A DNA stretch of 64,000 nt from Kalaharituber pfeilii (taxonomy: Eukaryota; Ascomycota; Pezizomycetes; Pezizales; Pezizaceae): positions 124,001 through 188,000 of the forward strand of contig WHUZ01000010.1 of NCBI GenBank assembly GCA_015179045.1. The letters are read 5' to 3'. This document shows, piece after piece, positions 53,399-62,839 of this stretch (its first letter is position 1; every line of letters starts with the position of its first letter). Made by a program: the position numbers and the translations under genes. The notes under the pieces were generated by a model. The model was not told the origin of the DNA, made no database searches, and was given only the letters and a program-made list of their open reading frames with translations.

Positions 53399-55024
53399 AT
53401 TTTTTTTTTTTTTTTTTTTTAAATATCATTGATCGCGTGTCGCCCTGTGGGCTATGGCGATGTTAGGTACATGTGATGAAAGGGAAGTAGAAATAAATAT
53501 AAGTTAAGAGAATAGTCCGTCTTCCCGTCCCCGTATATGAAATCTCATTCGCCGTCCCCGAAAAATGAAAATGAAATAAGAAAACCTATGATTCGACCCA
53601 TTTAGCAATTCTACCAGGGTGTCCTTGTCTTTGTTCTTGGGTGGTGTAATCAAGTCCTCCATTCCGCCGGGCCACCTCCGCTTCCATGTCTTGCATCAGT
53701 TCAGGATGTGCTCGGTGGTTTCCGCCTCTTCGCCGCACCACCGGCACTCCGGGCTGTCTGTCTTCCCGATGTCGAATTGCCATTTCCTCAGGGACTTACC
53801 CCCGAGGATATTGGCTAGTGTGGAAACCTTTCGTCCGAGCCTCGTTAGTGGTCTGTAGGTCAGTTCCACTCTGTTCCTCTCCTTAGCCCTCCAAGCTCTC
53901 GACTGTTGTTTGATTCCCGATTCCGTGACGACCTCGTTCTGGTAGGGGAGCTGAGTGCCGATTTGTGCTGCCGTGTCGGCGGATTCGTTGCCCTTGATGC
54001 CTATGTGGCTCTTGACCCACATTACTACTGTGTCCAAGTCGCCCCGGTGGTTTCTGGCTTCCCATGCGTCCCTTACCAGTTGTGCTGCGCCCTCGTGGGT
54101 GGGTTCGCCTTGGGCGATCTTTTGGAGTTTGGAAATCGTGACCTTGGAGTCTGTGATGATTAGGAGTTCCCCGTCCTGCTGTGAGAGTGCTTTACCCATT
54201 GCTATGAGTTCTGCGTCGTTCACTGAGGTTTGTCCACCTAGATATATCGAGGTCGGTGGGTGGTGCTTCTTGTAGACGCCCGCCCAGGTGACGTCGTCCA
54301 TTCTGCTTCCGTCGGTATAATATGTGTTCCAGCCTTCGTCTTCTGCGTTCGCTATTGCGTTCTCGAAGACCACTGGGTCTGCGTCCGTTGGGAGGGTTGG
54401 AAGGGTGGCTAGCGTGAGGGGTGGTCTGTGGTGTAATGATCCCCGTATGTAGGTCGTTTCTGGCTCTTCCCTTCGCAGGGGTTCGTTGTGAAATCGTAGG
54501 GTGCGTGCCTCGACTCTCCGGGATTCCCCTTCCGCGAAGGTCTGGATCGATTCCAGGTTGGCAAGCCCTCCACTATGTCTCTTCTGGTGCCCCATGGTGC
54601 GCCGGTGATCCTTTGTGTGACCGTATATTGCCAGGCCTCCAGTTCTCTAATCTTGGTGGATGCCGGGGTGCCTTTTGCGTAGTCCTGCCATGCCCAGCAT
54701 CCCCATGTCGCTATTGCGCGGGCTATATTTGTATATAGCTGTCTTTTCTTCACTGGGTTGAGGGGGGTCAGCCTTGAGGCTACCTGCCAGGCGGCTTTGC
54801 CGAGATGCAAGCGTTTTTTGTGGTGTCGAGTGAACTTCATTTCCCAGTCTATTGTCAATCCGGTCATTCGGTAGTCTGGTCCTTTCACGCCGATGATTAA
54901 AGTCTCGGACTTCTTGGGGTCGATCTTGAAGCCGTGCGCTGCCGCCTCCGTGGTTAGATTATCCCGGTGTTCCTTGATCATACGGCGTAGTCCTGTGAAT
55001 GTCCGGTGTGATATGACACTATGG
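53399..55024 (-). mobile_element. 5'-truncated LINE, tail B, nested in RNase H of the old LINE
   Basis: Duplication gaggttctggctga, 14 bp (53385-53398, 55025-55038). Minus strand: end of RT (THRTFTGLRRMIKEHRDNL, FKIDPKKSETLIIGVKGPDY), thumb, RNase H (YYTDGSRMDD, NDAELIAMGKAL, IITDSKV, SHIGIKGNESADTAAQ), post-RNase H region (KVSTLANILGGKSL) and CRWCGEEAETTEH, then a ~180 bp 3' UTR, tail B and poly(A). One frameshift near 54.55 kb and a stop near the C-terminus. Sister of the 9.3-11 kb copy. The YVDD region is not included in this truncated copy. Confidence 0.88.
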
Positions 55025-55139
55025 GAGGTTCTGGCTGAGGAGAATGTGCCTGCCCCTGCCCTCCCTTCCATCCTGCTACCATCCGTGTATATGCTTGTCC
55101 ATCCTTCATCTTCTTCCTCCGCAATGTGCCATTCCTATT

Positions 55140-55184
55140 GCCCTGCCATGGCGAACAGCTGCAGGGGTCACGTGAAAGGAAAAA
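55140..55184 (+). mobile_element. Tail-A micro-insertion, 45 bp, nested
   Basis: Duplication gtgccattcctatt, 14 bp (55126-55139, 55185-55198). Starts gccctgccatggcgaaca, one base before the CCCTGC stem. Missing a few bases of tail A; short A-rich end. Confidence 0.9.
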
Positions 55185-56002
55185 GTGCCATTCCTATTCT
55201 TCTTTCAGAGTCGGCCGAAAGCGATGGTATGACAGCTAGTGGCAAGGGGTCCCCGGGTTGCAGAGATCGTGTTAGGTATTGGTGCCCCTCTTCCGAGTCC
55301 TCCAGGGGCTCGTCGTCGTATCGTAATATTCGTGCCTCCACTCGGATCCGTTTGCCTTCCGCATATGCCTGTATCGATTCCACGTTCACTAAGTCTTCCA
55401 CTATGTCCCTTCTGGTGCCCCACGGTACCCTGGTGATGGACCTTGCGGTCGTGTACTGCCACTTTTCGAGCTCTCGCAGTCCGGTATCGGCTCCCTTTCT
55501 GTTCGACCAGGCCCATATCCCTCAGGTTGTGGTGGGTCGTGCGATGGCAGTGTGTAGCTGTCACCTCTTGGTGGGTGGGAGTTTCGTGAGTCTTGATGCT
55601 ACCGCCCAGGCCGCTTTTCCCAGGTTGAGCCTTTTCTTCTGGTGATCTCTGAAGTTCAGTTCCCAGTCGACTTGGAGGCCCGTCAGCTGGTAGCTCGGAC
55701 TTTTAACTCCAATGATTAGTGTCTCGCTCTGGCCTTTGTCCAGTATGTAGCCTTGTCGCTCAGCCTTGTCGTTGAGGTGTCTCTGATGGGTCTTGATATC
55801 CTTCTTTAGAAATGCTAGTGACTTGTTAAAGAGGACACAGTGTAAGTCGTCCAGGTAGGTCCGTATAAAATTTCTCCGGCTTGCATCTTTCACCGTTGGG
55901 CTTATTCCTACCAGAAATAGTACCGGTAATAGAGGTGAGCCTTGTGGTATACTGTCCGTCATTCTAGCCATTGCGCGCCTTTTTCCATCCCATATTCGGT
56001 TA

Positions 56003-56241
56003 GCTCTAAAGAGTAGCTGCTCGGCATGGAACAGGAAAACCGCAAGAGGAGCAGACGTGATAAGACAGTTAGATAAGGACACAAACATGGCGGAAATATT
56101 GGAATGGGCGGGGGAGGAATAGGACGGTTCAATTTTTCTTTACTCTTTCATTATCGATTTTTCTTTACTCTTTCATTATCATTTTTCCATCATACCACTG
56201 TAACTAAACATCGCCATAGCCCATAGGGCGGCATGCGATTA

Positions 56242-56278
<37 letters not shown>
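56003..56278 (+). mobile_element. 5'-truncated tail-B insertion, 276 bp, nested
   Basis: Duplication tcccatattcggtta, 15 bp (55988-56002, 56279-56293). Encodes the last codons of ORF2 (...MAEILEWAGEE stop), a 3' UTR with a direct repeat of attatcgatttttctttact, then tail B and a ~35 nt poly(A). Confidence 0.9.
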
Positions 56279-56283
<5 letters not shown>

Positions 56284-56466
56284 TATTCGGTTAAAACTCG
56301 TAGGCTGTAGGAAGCCCTCTACAAAGGCCGCCACACTGTCGTCTATCTCCTGAATATGGGCGGTGATTTCCTCCCTCTTTAGGAAGTTCAAAGCTGACTT
56401 GACGTCGTCTCCTATGACTGTGTCGAACCCTCTAGCGAGGTTGTAGTCCCCATTGACGTAGTCTAT

Positions 56467-57951
56467 CAAGCAACAACCACTTTGACAGGACGAGCGCTTG
56501 GAAGCCACTCCGCAACCACAACGTCCCCCCCAGCGAAACCTACATAGATCGAAAGCTCTTAAGGCGCTGAGTCTTTTGATCTAATTTTCATTCCAAAATA
56601 CCCAACTCCTCAAATTTCCCCTGTGGGGTGAAGTTTCGAGGAAATTTTCAGCTCCCCCCTCTGTTGCCAGCACACCGCTATCCCTGACTTCTTGGCACGC
56701 CCACCATGAATAGGACCAATAGATTCATGGCATTGGGCAGCCCAGCACCGAAAGACACAAGCATGAGCACAGGTGCCAGAACGATGCTTGCCAGAAGTAC
56801 CCGTATCGAGGCCCCACTACTCAAGTCGATCAGTGAGAGACTCGGTGGAATCAATCTGACTGAGATGCTTGCAGCAGTGGATGACGTCATTGAACACATT
56901 AAGCAATGTATTGTAGACCAAAAGACAAGACCGAACTCCGAGCCAACGAACAGGTTCCTACAGCGATATTGATCTCCTACACATATCGGTAACGCTACAT
57001 GCAGCAACCTCTGGGGCGGAGACTTGTACCCAGCAAGTAGATGAGCGGAGAAGCTTTTTGCGAAAGGAAGCGGGCACACAGACTGATCCGGAAACACCAC
57101 CTCCGCTGTCTTACGCAGCAATAGTTTCACAACACATCCCACCAGAAACACCACCTCCGCTGTCGTATGCAGCAATTGTTTCTCAACACATTCCACCAAA
57201 CACACCCCCTACAAAGAAATCTGACCTACCTCCAATGGCACCACCAAAAAGCCGGACAAAGTCCACCGCTCCCCAATCCAAAAGCGCAGAAAGGGGGTCC
57301 AGTGCCCACCCCCCAAAGCAGAAGGAAAAGAAGCCTCCAACATCATCTCTGAAAGCAAGAACATCACAGAAAGAAAGACTCCCGCAATCTGGCCGAGCAG
57401 TTGTGGTACATGGAATAGCGGTGATGAAGAAACTTGGGAAAGTAAGAGATTGGATGGAAAAGGCGAACCCGTGGATGGGGAGGATTGTCGCGGCAAGATG
57501 GTTGGTGAATAAAGAAAGGAGGGAGGGAAAGAAGACTAGCTCGATTGTTATCTACCTAGAGGGGGAGGTAGAATCAGATAGTCAAACACCAGCGAAGATA
57601 CGGTTATCAGGCAAATGGCACCACTCGTGCCTGTATGACTGGGACAGAACTACAAAGGTGGACGGAAAGCGGAAGGAGAGGGATGTGGAGGAGATGGACA
57701 TGACTGCTTGATTGTCTGGGGGGATATTTGGGTATTCGTGCTTGATTGTTCTCATGGGACATTGGGCTCTCGCTTTGTGTTTCCTTCGCATCACCGAAGT
57801 AGTGGTATCTTTGTGTGTCTTTACAGGGGACGATTTTGTAGGTAGTTGCACAGGTGCCTGTCTCCGGGCCAGAAGGACTTCGGTCCAGGGGCCCTGCCAT
57901 GGCGAACAGCTGCAAGCGGGGTTACGTGAAATAAAAAAAAAAAAAAAAAAA
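56467..57951 (+). mobile_element. ORF1-only LINE derivative, family A, complete copy 3, nested
   Basis: 1485 bp, duplication gacgtagtctat, 12 bp (56455-56466, 57952-57963). The leader starts caagcaacaaccactttgac. ORF1 starts at ATG 56706 (MNRTNRFMALGSPAPKD), has a shift near 56.97 kb, and then runs open 57058-57711 through VVVHGIAVMKKLGKVRDW to DVEEMDMTA. The linker contains a ~60 bp tandem duplication (TPPPLSYAAIVSQHIPP twice). 3' UTR, tail A, poly(A). More diverged from copies 1 and 2 than they are from each other. Confidence 0.9.
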
Positions 57952-59253
57952 GACGTAGTCTATGATCTTCTCCCTTACTACCTCCCAAAGTTTGGTTCCT
58001 TTGAGGAGTTTTAGTAGGCAGTACTGTATCCCGTCTGGTCTTGATGCGGAACTGGATTTTGTTTTAGTGAGGGCTCTGTCTATGGCGATCCTGGTCTCTT
58101 TCCTATCGATGAGGTTCTTGCTGGGACGGGGGAGCCCGGGCCGTTGATGATACTTCTCTGTGATGAGGTTCCTTTCTATCAATGCATGAGTTATCTCTTG
58201 GTCGGTCCCTGTCAGTCCCATCAGCTCCTTCTGCCTGAAGGGGTCTCTGGCTAGTCTGAAGACGTCCTATGGTAAGGTGTACACTTCTTCCTCTAGGAAC
58301 TCCTCCCAGTATTCTCATTTCTTCTCCCGGATGATGTCCTGAAGAATTCGTCTAGCTCTTATTCTTCTTTCTCTTGTCACCCTACTGTTTAGCCTGAGGA
58401 TTTTCTTGGTCATCCGCCATGCTTCTTTGACCTCCCGATCGAACTACCGTTTGGATCTCTGAGTGATGTTTACTGTTCTCATGAATCGTTCACTGAGGTC
58501 CCGAAGTATTTGGTATCCATCCCCCCTTCCATCAGTGGTATATCTTCCCATATTTCCACAAATTCCTCCCATTTGTCCCAATTCATTACCCTAATGGCCT
58601 TGGCTTTCCCTGAATCCGCTGTCCTAAGGCGGTCCCAGACCATAGCGTGATTTGATCCTGCAATCCAGGTCATTGTTGTGGTCTTCCATTCTCCGGACTT
58701 CGCGAATACCAGGCCCAGTAATACTGATCTGACCTGTCCATCCACCCTTCGGGTCCACGTGATTGTGTTTCTGTCCACTTGTTATACCAGTCCTTATGCC
58801 TCCAGTGTATCCTTTAGGTGTGTGCCTCTTCGGTCTTGTTTCCCTGCCCAATTCCAGTCGTGGGTGTTGCAGTCTCCAATGACCAAGTCTGTTGCTCCTA
58901 TGTCTTCTTTCCCCACGTCCACCTCCCTGTTCTAGTATACTCCTGTAATGGCCCTGCCTTTCATATGTACCGTTACATGTCCATCCTTCCCGTCGACTCT
59001 TACCCTCTCTAGCCTGTTCTTCCTTATGTATGCTTCTACCCTCCATTCCCTTGGCGGTATATAGACCATTGTGTATGTCAGTAGAATGTCGTTCCTCCTC
59101 CTGGTGCCATCCAGTTGTCTCCAATGAATAAGATGTCTACCCTGCTGTCCGCCGCCTCCTGGAGTGCCAGGTCCGTCCCCAGCACCGACCTGCTCACATT
59201 CTGGTATACAATTTAATCATGATCGGTCAGGCCTCTCTGTTGCCCTGTGGGGT

Positions 59254-59254
<1 letters not shown>
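57952..59254 (-). pseudogene. Endonuclease and RT start of the old LINE
   Basis: Minus-strand frames give the N-terminus of an AP-type endonuclease (IVYQNVSRSVLGTDLALQEA near 59.2 kb, followed by VDILFIG), internal DLVIGDCNTHDWNW (58.87 kb) and the later RSVLLGLVFAKSG and SNHAMVWDRL region. RT begins near 58.1 kb (KTKSSSASRPDGIQYCLLKL). The family's QEPW is replaced by GDNW. Catalytic Asp-Asn region GDCNTHD is kept, the terminal SDH motif is read SNH. Multiple stops. Confidence 0.7.
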
Positions 59255-59289
<35 letters not shown>

Positions 59290-59415
59290 ATAACCCCGCT
59301 TGTAGCACTAAGCCATGGCAGGGTCCCTGGGCAAGCCCTCATAGCCCGGAGACAGGCTAAACTAACTCTCTACGTACATGGCCCCCACGCGCCGTCGCCC
59401 CCGCTCTCCTAGCTT

Positions 59416-61280
59416 CTAGAACTTGACCCCAGCGAAGAAATTCTCTAAAACGTCATACTCCTCCCCATTCTCCGCCTTTCTTTTCCAATCCTTTCCCATG
59501 TCGCTCCACCTCTCAAAACCTTCTGGGCGGTTCTTCTGACTTCTGCATCGGAAAGCGAGGTGCTCCCCGGTTTGCACCTCCCCGCACCTGCACTTATCCG
59601 ACTCAGCTGCCCCTATCCTCTTCAACCACACTGCACACCTCCCTCTCTCCAGGCGCAAGGCAGTGAAATTGGATACTGCTATCCTATTCCACTCCATGAC
59701 CTATCGCCATAGCCCTTAGGGCGGCATGCGATTAATGAAAGAAAAAAAAAAAAAAAAAAAAAACTCCATGACCTTTCCTACTCCAAAGCCGTCCACTTCT
59801 CTCTTCTCCTTCCTCCACGCCTTCACCCTCTGGCGCACCCCACTTCCGGTGGCCACCTCCTTCCCCTGCATCACCGTCCCCTTCTTCGCCCACTCATCCG
59901 CCTTCTCATTTCCTGCGATTCCGATGTGAGCCTTGACCCACATCAGCTTCGCATCCCCTCCCTTCTTCTTCCTCCTCGCTACGGCATCCACCACTCTCCT
60001 CACATCCTCGGTTTTCCCCTTTCCCTCCCTGCCTGCCTTCTGGATCGCCGTGACGGCAGCCTCAGAATCTAAACAGATCAGTACAGGGGCCTCCTCCTCC
60101 ACACTCTCCAGCGCCTTTCTCACTCCCCTCACCTCCCCATCGAACACCGTCGCCGTTCTCCCCACCACCTCCGCCACGGCTGCCGACCTCCCCCACACCC
60201 CTGCTCCCACCTTGCTGTCCTCGACCTTGCTGCCGTCGGAGAAAAGGACTGCCCTTTTTCTTCCGGCTTCCCCGATCGCGGCTTCCCACTCCCCCCTCGT
60301 CTCCACTTCTCCTTTCCGCCTCTCCACCACTTCCACCTCCACCTTCTCACACCCCCCTCCCCACGAGATCTCCTCCCCCTCCTCCGAGAACCTCGCCCAC
60401 TGACCTTGCCAGCGGTCCAGCACTGCTTCATACCCCTCATTCTCGACCACCGCCCACTGCACCCCCCAGTCTCTCCAGTTTCTCGCCTCCTCCTCTCTCT
60501 CCTCACTCCCTCCGAAGTCGCCCGTGCAAAGCTCCGCCAGCTCTGACGGCGCCTCCACCTCCCGGACGATCGCCCTCGCTTGCGCGCCATCCAGGACCGT
60601 CTCCACCCCCACGTTCGACCTGCCCCTCCCTTTCTCCTCGCCGTCCCACCACACTCCGAACTCCCTGCCTCCCATAAACTCCTCCAGCCACCTCCGCTTC
60701 TTTCTCACCCCCTCGCTCCCCCTCTCCTCAATCCTTCTCAGGACCACCTCCTTCCTCACGATGTTAAAGCCTCCTTTAACATCCGCCGTCACCCACGCTG
60801 CTCTCTCCCCCCTGTGCAGGCACCTCTGCACCTTTGTTACCGCCCTCGCCATCGCCTGGATCGCATTCCTCCCCTTGCGTGCTCCTAGCTGGAGCCTGTG
60901 GAAGAGTCGGTCTTCTTTCTGTAGCCTGCTGGCCATGACTTTCTCCCCGATCTTCCCGATACAGTTAATCAGGTTGATTGGCCTCCACGCTTTCGCCGTC
61001 TTGATGTCCTTGCCCGGCTTCGGTATCATGACGACCCTCATCTCTCTCCACTCCGCTGGGGTCCTGTTCCGGATCCAGTTTTCGGCGATCTCCCTCACTA
61101 GCTCATCCCCGATGGGAGTCTTCAGGGCAGCTTTGATCAAACGGTATCCGATTCCGTCGGGTCCCGGTGCCGAATTGTTTTTGGTGCCCTGCAACGCAGC
61201 CCTCACTTCTCCTTCTACTCTCTCCCTCTCCCTCTCATCCCCCTCCTCCTCCGCTTCCCCCTCCCCCACCTCCTCCCCCG
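59416..61280 (-). pseudogene. LINE ORF2 with in-frame loss of the RT catalytic core
   Basis: Open from about 61.28 kb without stops, down to the micro-insertion at 59.76 kb, then continuing to ENFFAGVKF stop at 59416. RT begins SAPGPDGIGYRLIKAAL, then MIPKPGKD, AWRPINLINCIGK, LGARKGRNAIQAMARAV and motif A AAWVTADVKGGFN. After WDGEEKGRGRSNVGV, where family members have the PQGSPLSP motif and later YVDD, the frame jumps to ETVLDGAQARAIVREV. About 130-150 residues are missing, apparently in frame. RNase H is complete (LFSDGSKVEDSKVG, DGEVRGVRKALE, ICLDSEAAV, AHIGIAGNEKADEWAKKG) and the Cys motif CRCGEVQTGEHLAFRC is intact. No polymerase activity is possible without YVDD. Confidence 0.82.
59703..59762 (+). 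mobile_element. Tail-B micro-insertion, 60 bp, nested two deep
   Basis: Duplication actccatgacct, 12 bp (59691-59702, 59763-59774). Starts two bases before CGCC. It lies within the tail-A LINE, which itself lies within the old LINE, so it must be among the youngest events here. Confidence 0.92.
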
Positions 61281-61347
61281 TGCCCTGTGGGGTCGTGTGT
61301 TCTTCGGTAGTCGAATTCATTGTTGTTTGCTGTTTGCTCTACTGCAG

Positions 61348-61755
61348 TCAGTGTGGTGTTCCCCCAGTCTTCCACAGCATTGACATGTCTGTTTGAAACC
61401 CCCATTCAAGTGGCGCAGTTCCAGTGTATATGCGCACCTGCCAATAGTTTTTATTTCTTCCCATTCCCTCGTCCTTAGCTGAGCTCCTGATCATCTTGCT
61501 AGTTGTAGTCTGTCTCAGAGCCATGTGTTGTTGTTTGACCGGAGCATTCTTGGCTGCCATAGCGTATAAGTTGGGCATTGTAGTCACTGGTCCATCCGGT
61601 TCTGTTGCCTTCAGCACAGTGGTCTCAGTTGTCATGTTTGTTCCTGTGGGGGTATCTCTCTCTGCCTCCTCTTTCTTTTTGGAGGTGGCGGGTTTCTCGG
61701 TATTTGTCGCGAGGAGCGATGCACTGGCTGTGGCTTTGTTCTCCCCTTGGTGCAC
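61348..61755 (-). pseudogene. ORF1 fragment of the old LINE
   Basis: Minus-strand frame with KKKEEAERDTPTGTN, MAAKNAPVKQQHMALRQ and NYWQVRIYTGTAPLEWG. Together with 62.05-62.78 kb (KRLVGRSRGDYKQGQG, TPSTSPTDAGNPDRRH) it lies upstream of the endonuclease, where ORF1 belongs, and is basic and Pro/Thr-rich. It is not similar by eye to the family-A ORF1. Confidence 0.5.
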
Positions 61756-61825
61756 TCTTCCTTGTATGTTCTGTCGTCCCCGTATGCCTCTCCCTCTATA
61801 GGTTCCTCTTCCTTGTGTGGCCTGT

Positions 61826-62046
61826 ACTCGGAGGAAGATGGCTCAAGGCGAGCCAGTACGAGTTTGAAAGGGGACGGAGATGATTTGGACCTACTGACCG
61901 CTTCCCCCGCAATACCATATAAACCGCGGGCATCATGTACTTAAGACCGTTTTTCTTTTATTAGTTTATCAATAAAACCCTCGCCATAGCCCATAGGGCG
62001 GCATGCGAGTAATGAAATAAAAAAAAAAAAAAAAAAAAAAAAAAAT
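61826..62046 (+). mobile_element. ORF1-end plus tail B, 5'-truncated, nested
   Basis: Duplication tgtggcctgt, 10 bp (61816-61825, 62047-62056). Encodes the last ORF1 residues (WLKASQYEFERGRR stop), then the 3' UTR containing cgcgggcatcatgtacttaa, tail B and poly(A). Again ORF1 leads straight to the 3' end. Confidence 0.88.
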
Positions 62047-62839
62047 TGTGGCCTGTGATGATCTCGTTGCGGTGTCGGTTCCGACGTCCAGCGTTGGTGC
62101 TTCGGGTTCGATGTCTGGCATCGGTTCTTCGATGTCCCTTAGTCAGTGCTTGCTGTCGCACATTCTGATGTTGGATAGCGTTACCCCTTTTATTCTTCCG
62201 GATGTTTCGGGGTCTTCTTGGACCAGTGTCCTGTCTGTCTCACTGACTGGGTGTGTTGGAATGTAAGTGGGTACCACCGGGGTAATTGTTTTTGGTCCTG
62301 CTGGTTTTGGTTCGCTCTCCTTCCTCGCCTGTAATGCTGTGTAGGTGTGTTGGCTGCCTCCCAAGGAGGTGTCCCTGAGATCATACTCCATCCTTTTGCT
62401 CCCTGTGGCGACGGTCGGGGTTCCCTGCATCGGTGGGGCTGGTTGACGGGGTGCTTGCTTGTTTCGGTGTGTCATAGACGTGTCGCAGTTGATGCATGAT
62501 GTAGTTGGTCCTGACCAACGTTGTCCCTGACAGGTAGAGGATTTTTTGATTCGTTTGTGCGATTCTCTCCTCTATTCTCGCTGTTCTGCTGTCTAGCATC
62601 TTTGCCGGCCCGGTTATGATGGAGTGTAAGAATCTCTACAGTTGTGTCTGGATCACTGCCTTGACCTTGCTTATAGTCTCCTCTCGATCGTCCCACTAGT
62701 CGTTTTGGTCCCTCCATTTCCAATATTCGGCTATCATCTTACGTGTCCAGTTCTTGGTGTCAGGGACTCAGGGTCCACCTCCTTTTCCCAGCGTTCGAGG
62801 CCAAACCTCGGGCTAAGACCCAGAGAGAGAGGGTGAAAG

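Larger units (their letters stand above)
59255..61280 (-). mobile_element. 5'-truncated LINE, tail A, nested in the old LINE
   Basis: 2026 bp, duplication tgccctgtggggtc, 14 bp (59241-59254, 61281-61294). Minus strand: ORF2 from the RT N-terminus to the end, 3' UTR, tail A, poly(T) at 59255-59282 on the plus strand. A 60 bp tail-B micro-insertion (59703-59762) sits near the C-terminus. 3' end nearly identical to the short copy at 5919-6245. Confidence 0.9.
51478..62780 (-). mobile_element. Old, nearly full-length LINE split by nine insertions
   Basis: Host segments, read 5' to 3' on the minus strand: about 62780-62047 and 61825-61281 (ORF1), 59254-57952 (endonuclease IVYQNVSRSVLGTDLALQEA, DLVIGDCNTHDW, then RT start SSSASRPDGIQYCLLKLL), 56466-56279 and 56002-55185 (RT with SIPQGSPLLPVLFLVGIS and TYLDD, thumb WGTRRDIVEDLVNVES). 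Then 55139-55025, 53398-53212, 53156-52794 and 52737-52613 (RNase H: IYTDGSR, NNAELLAI, ITESKV, GHKGLSGNAEADKAAK), and 51676-51478 (3' UTR, tail B, A-rich end). The segments total about 4.5 kb. Each gap is bounded by a 10-15 bp duplication, which proves they were joined. The 5' limit is not resolved. Stops and frameshifts are present; RNase H has TES instead of the usual TDS. Confidence 0.85.

Noticed and set aside
60062..61396. Long plus-strand frames opposite the 59.3-61.3 kb LINE (for example 60524-61396)
   Set aside because: They are antisense shadows of the GC-rich ORF2 on the minus strand, which has clear RT and RNase H motifs.
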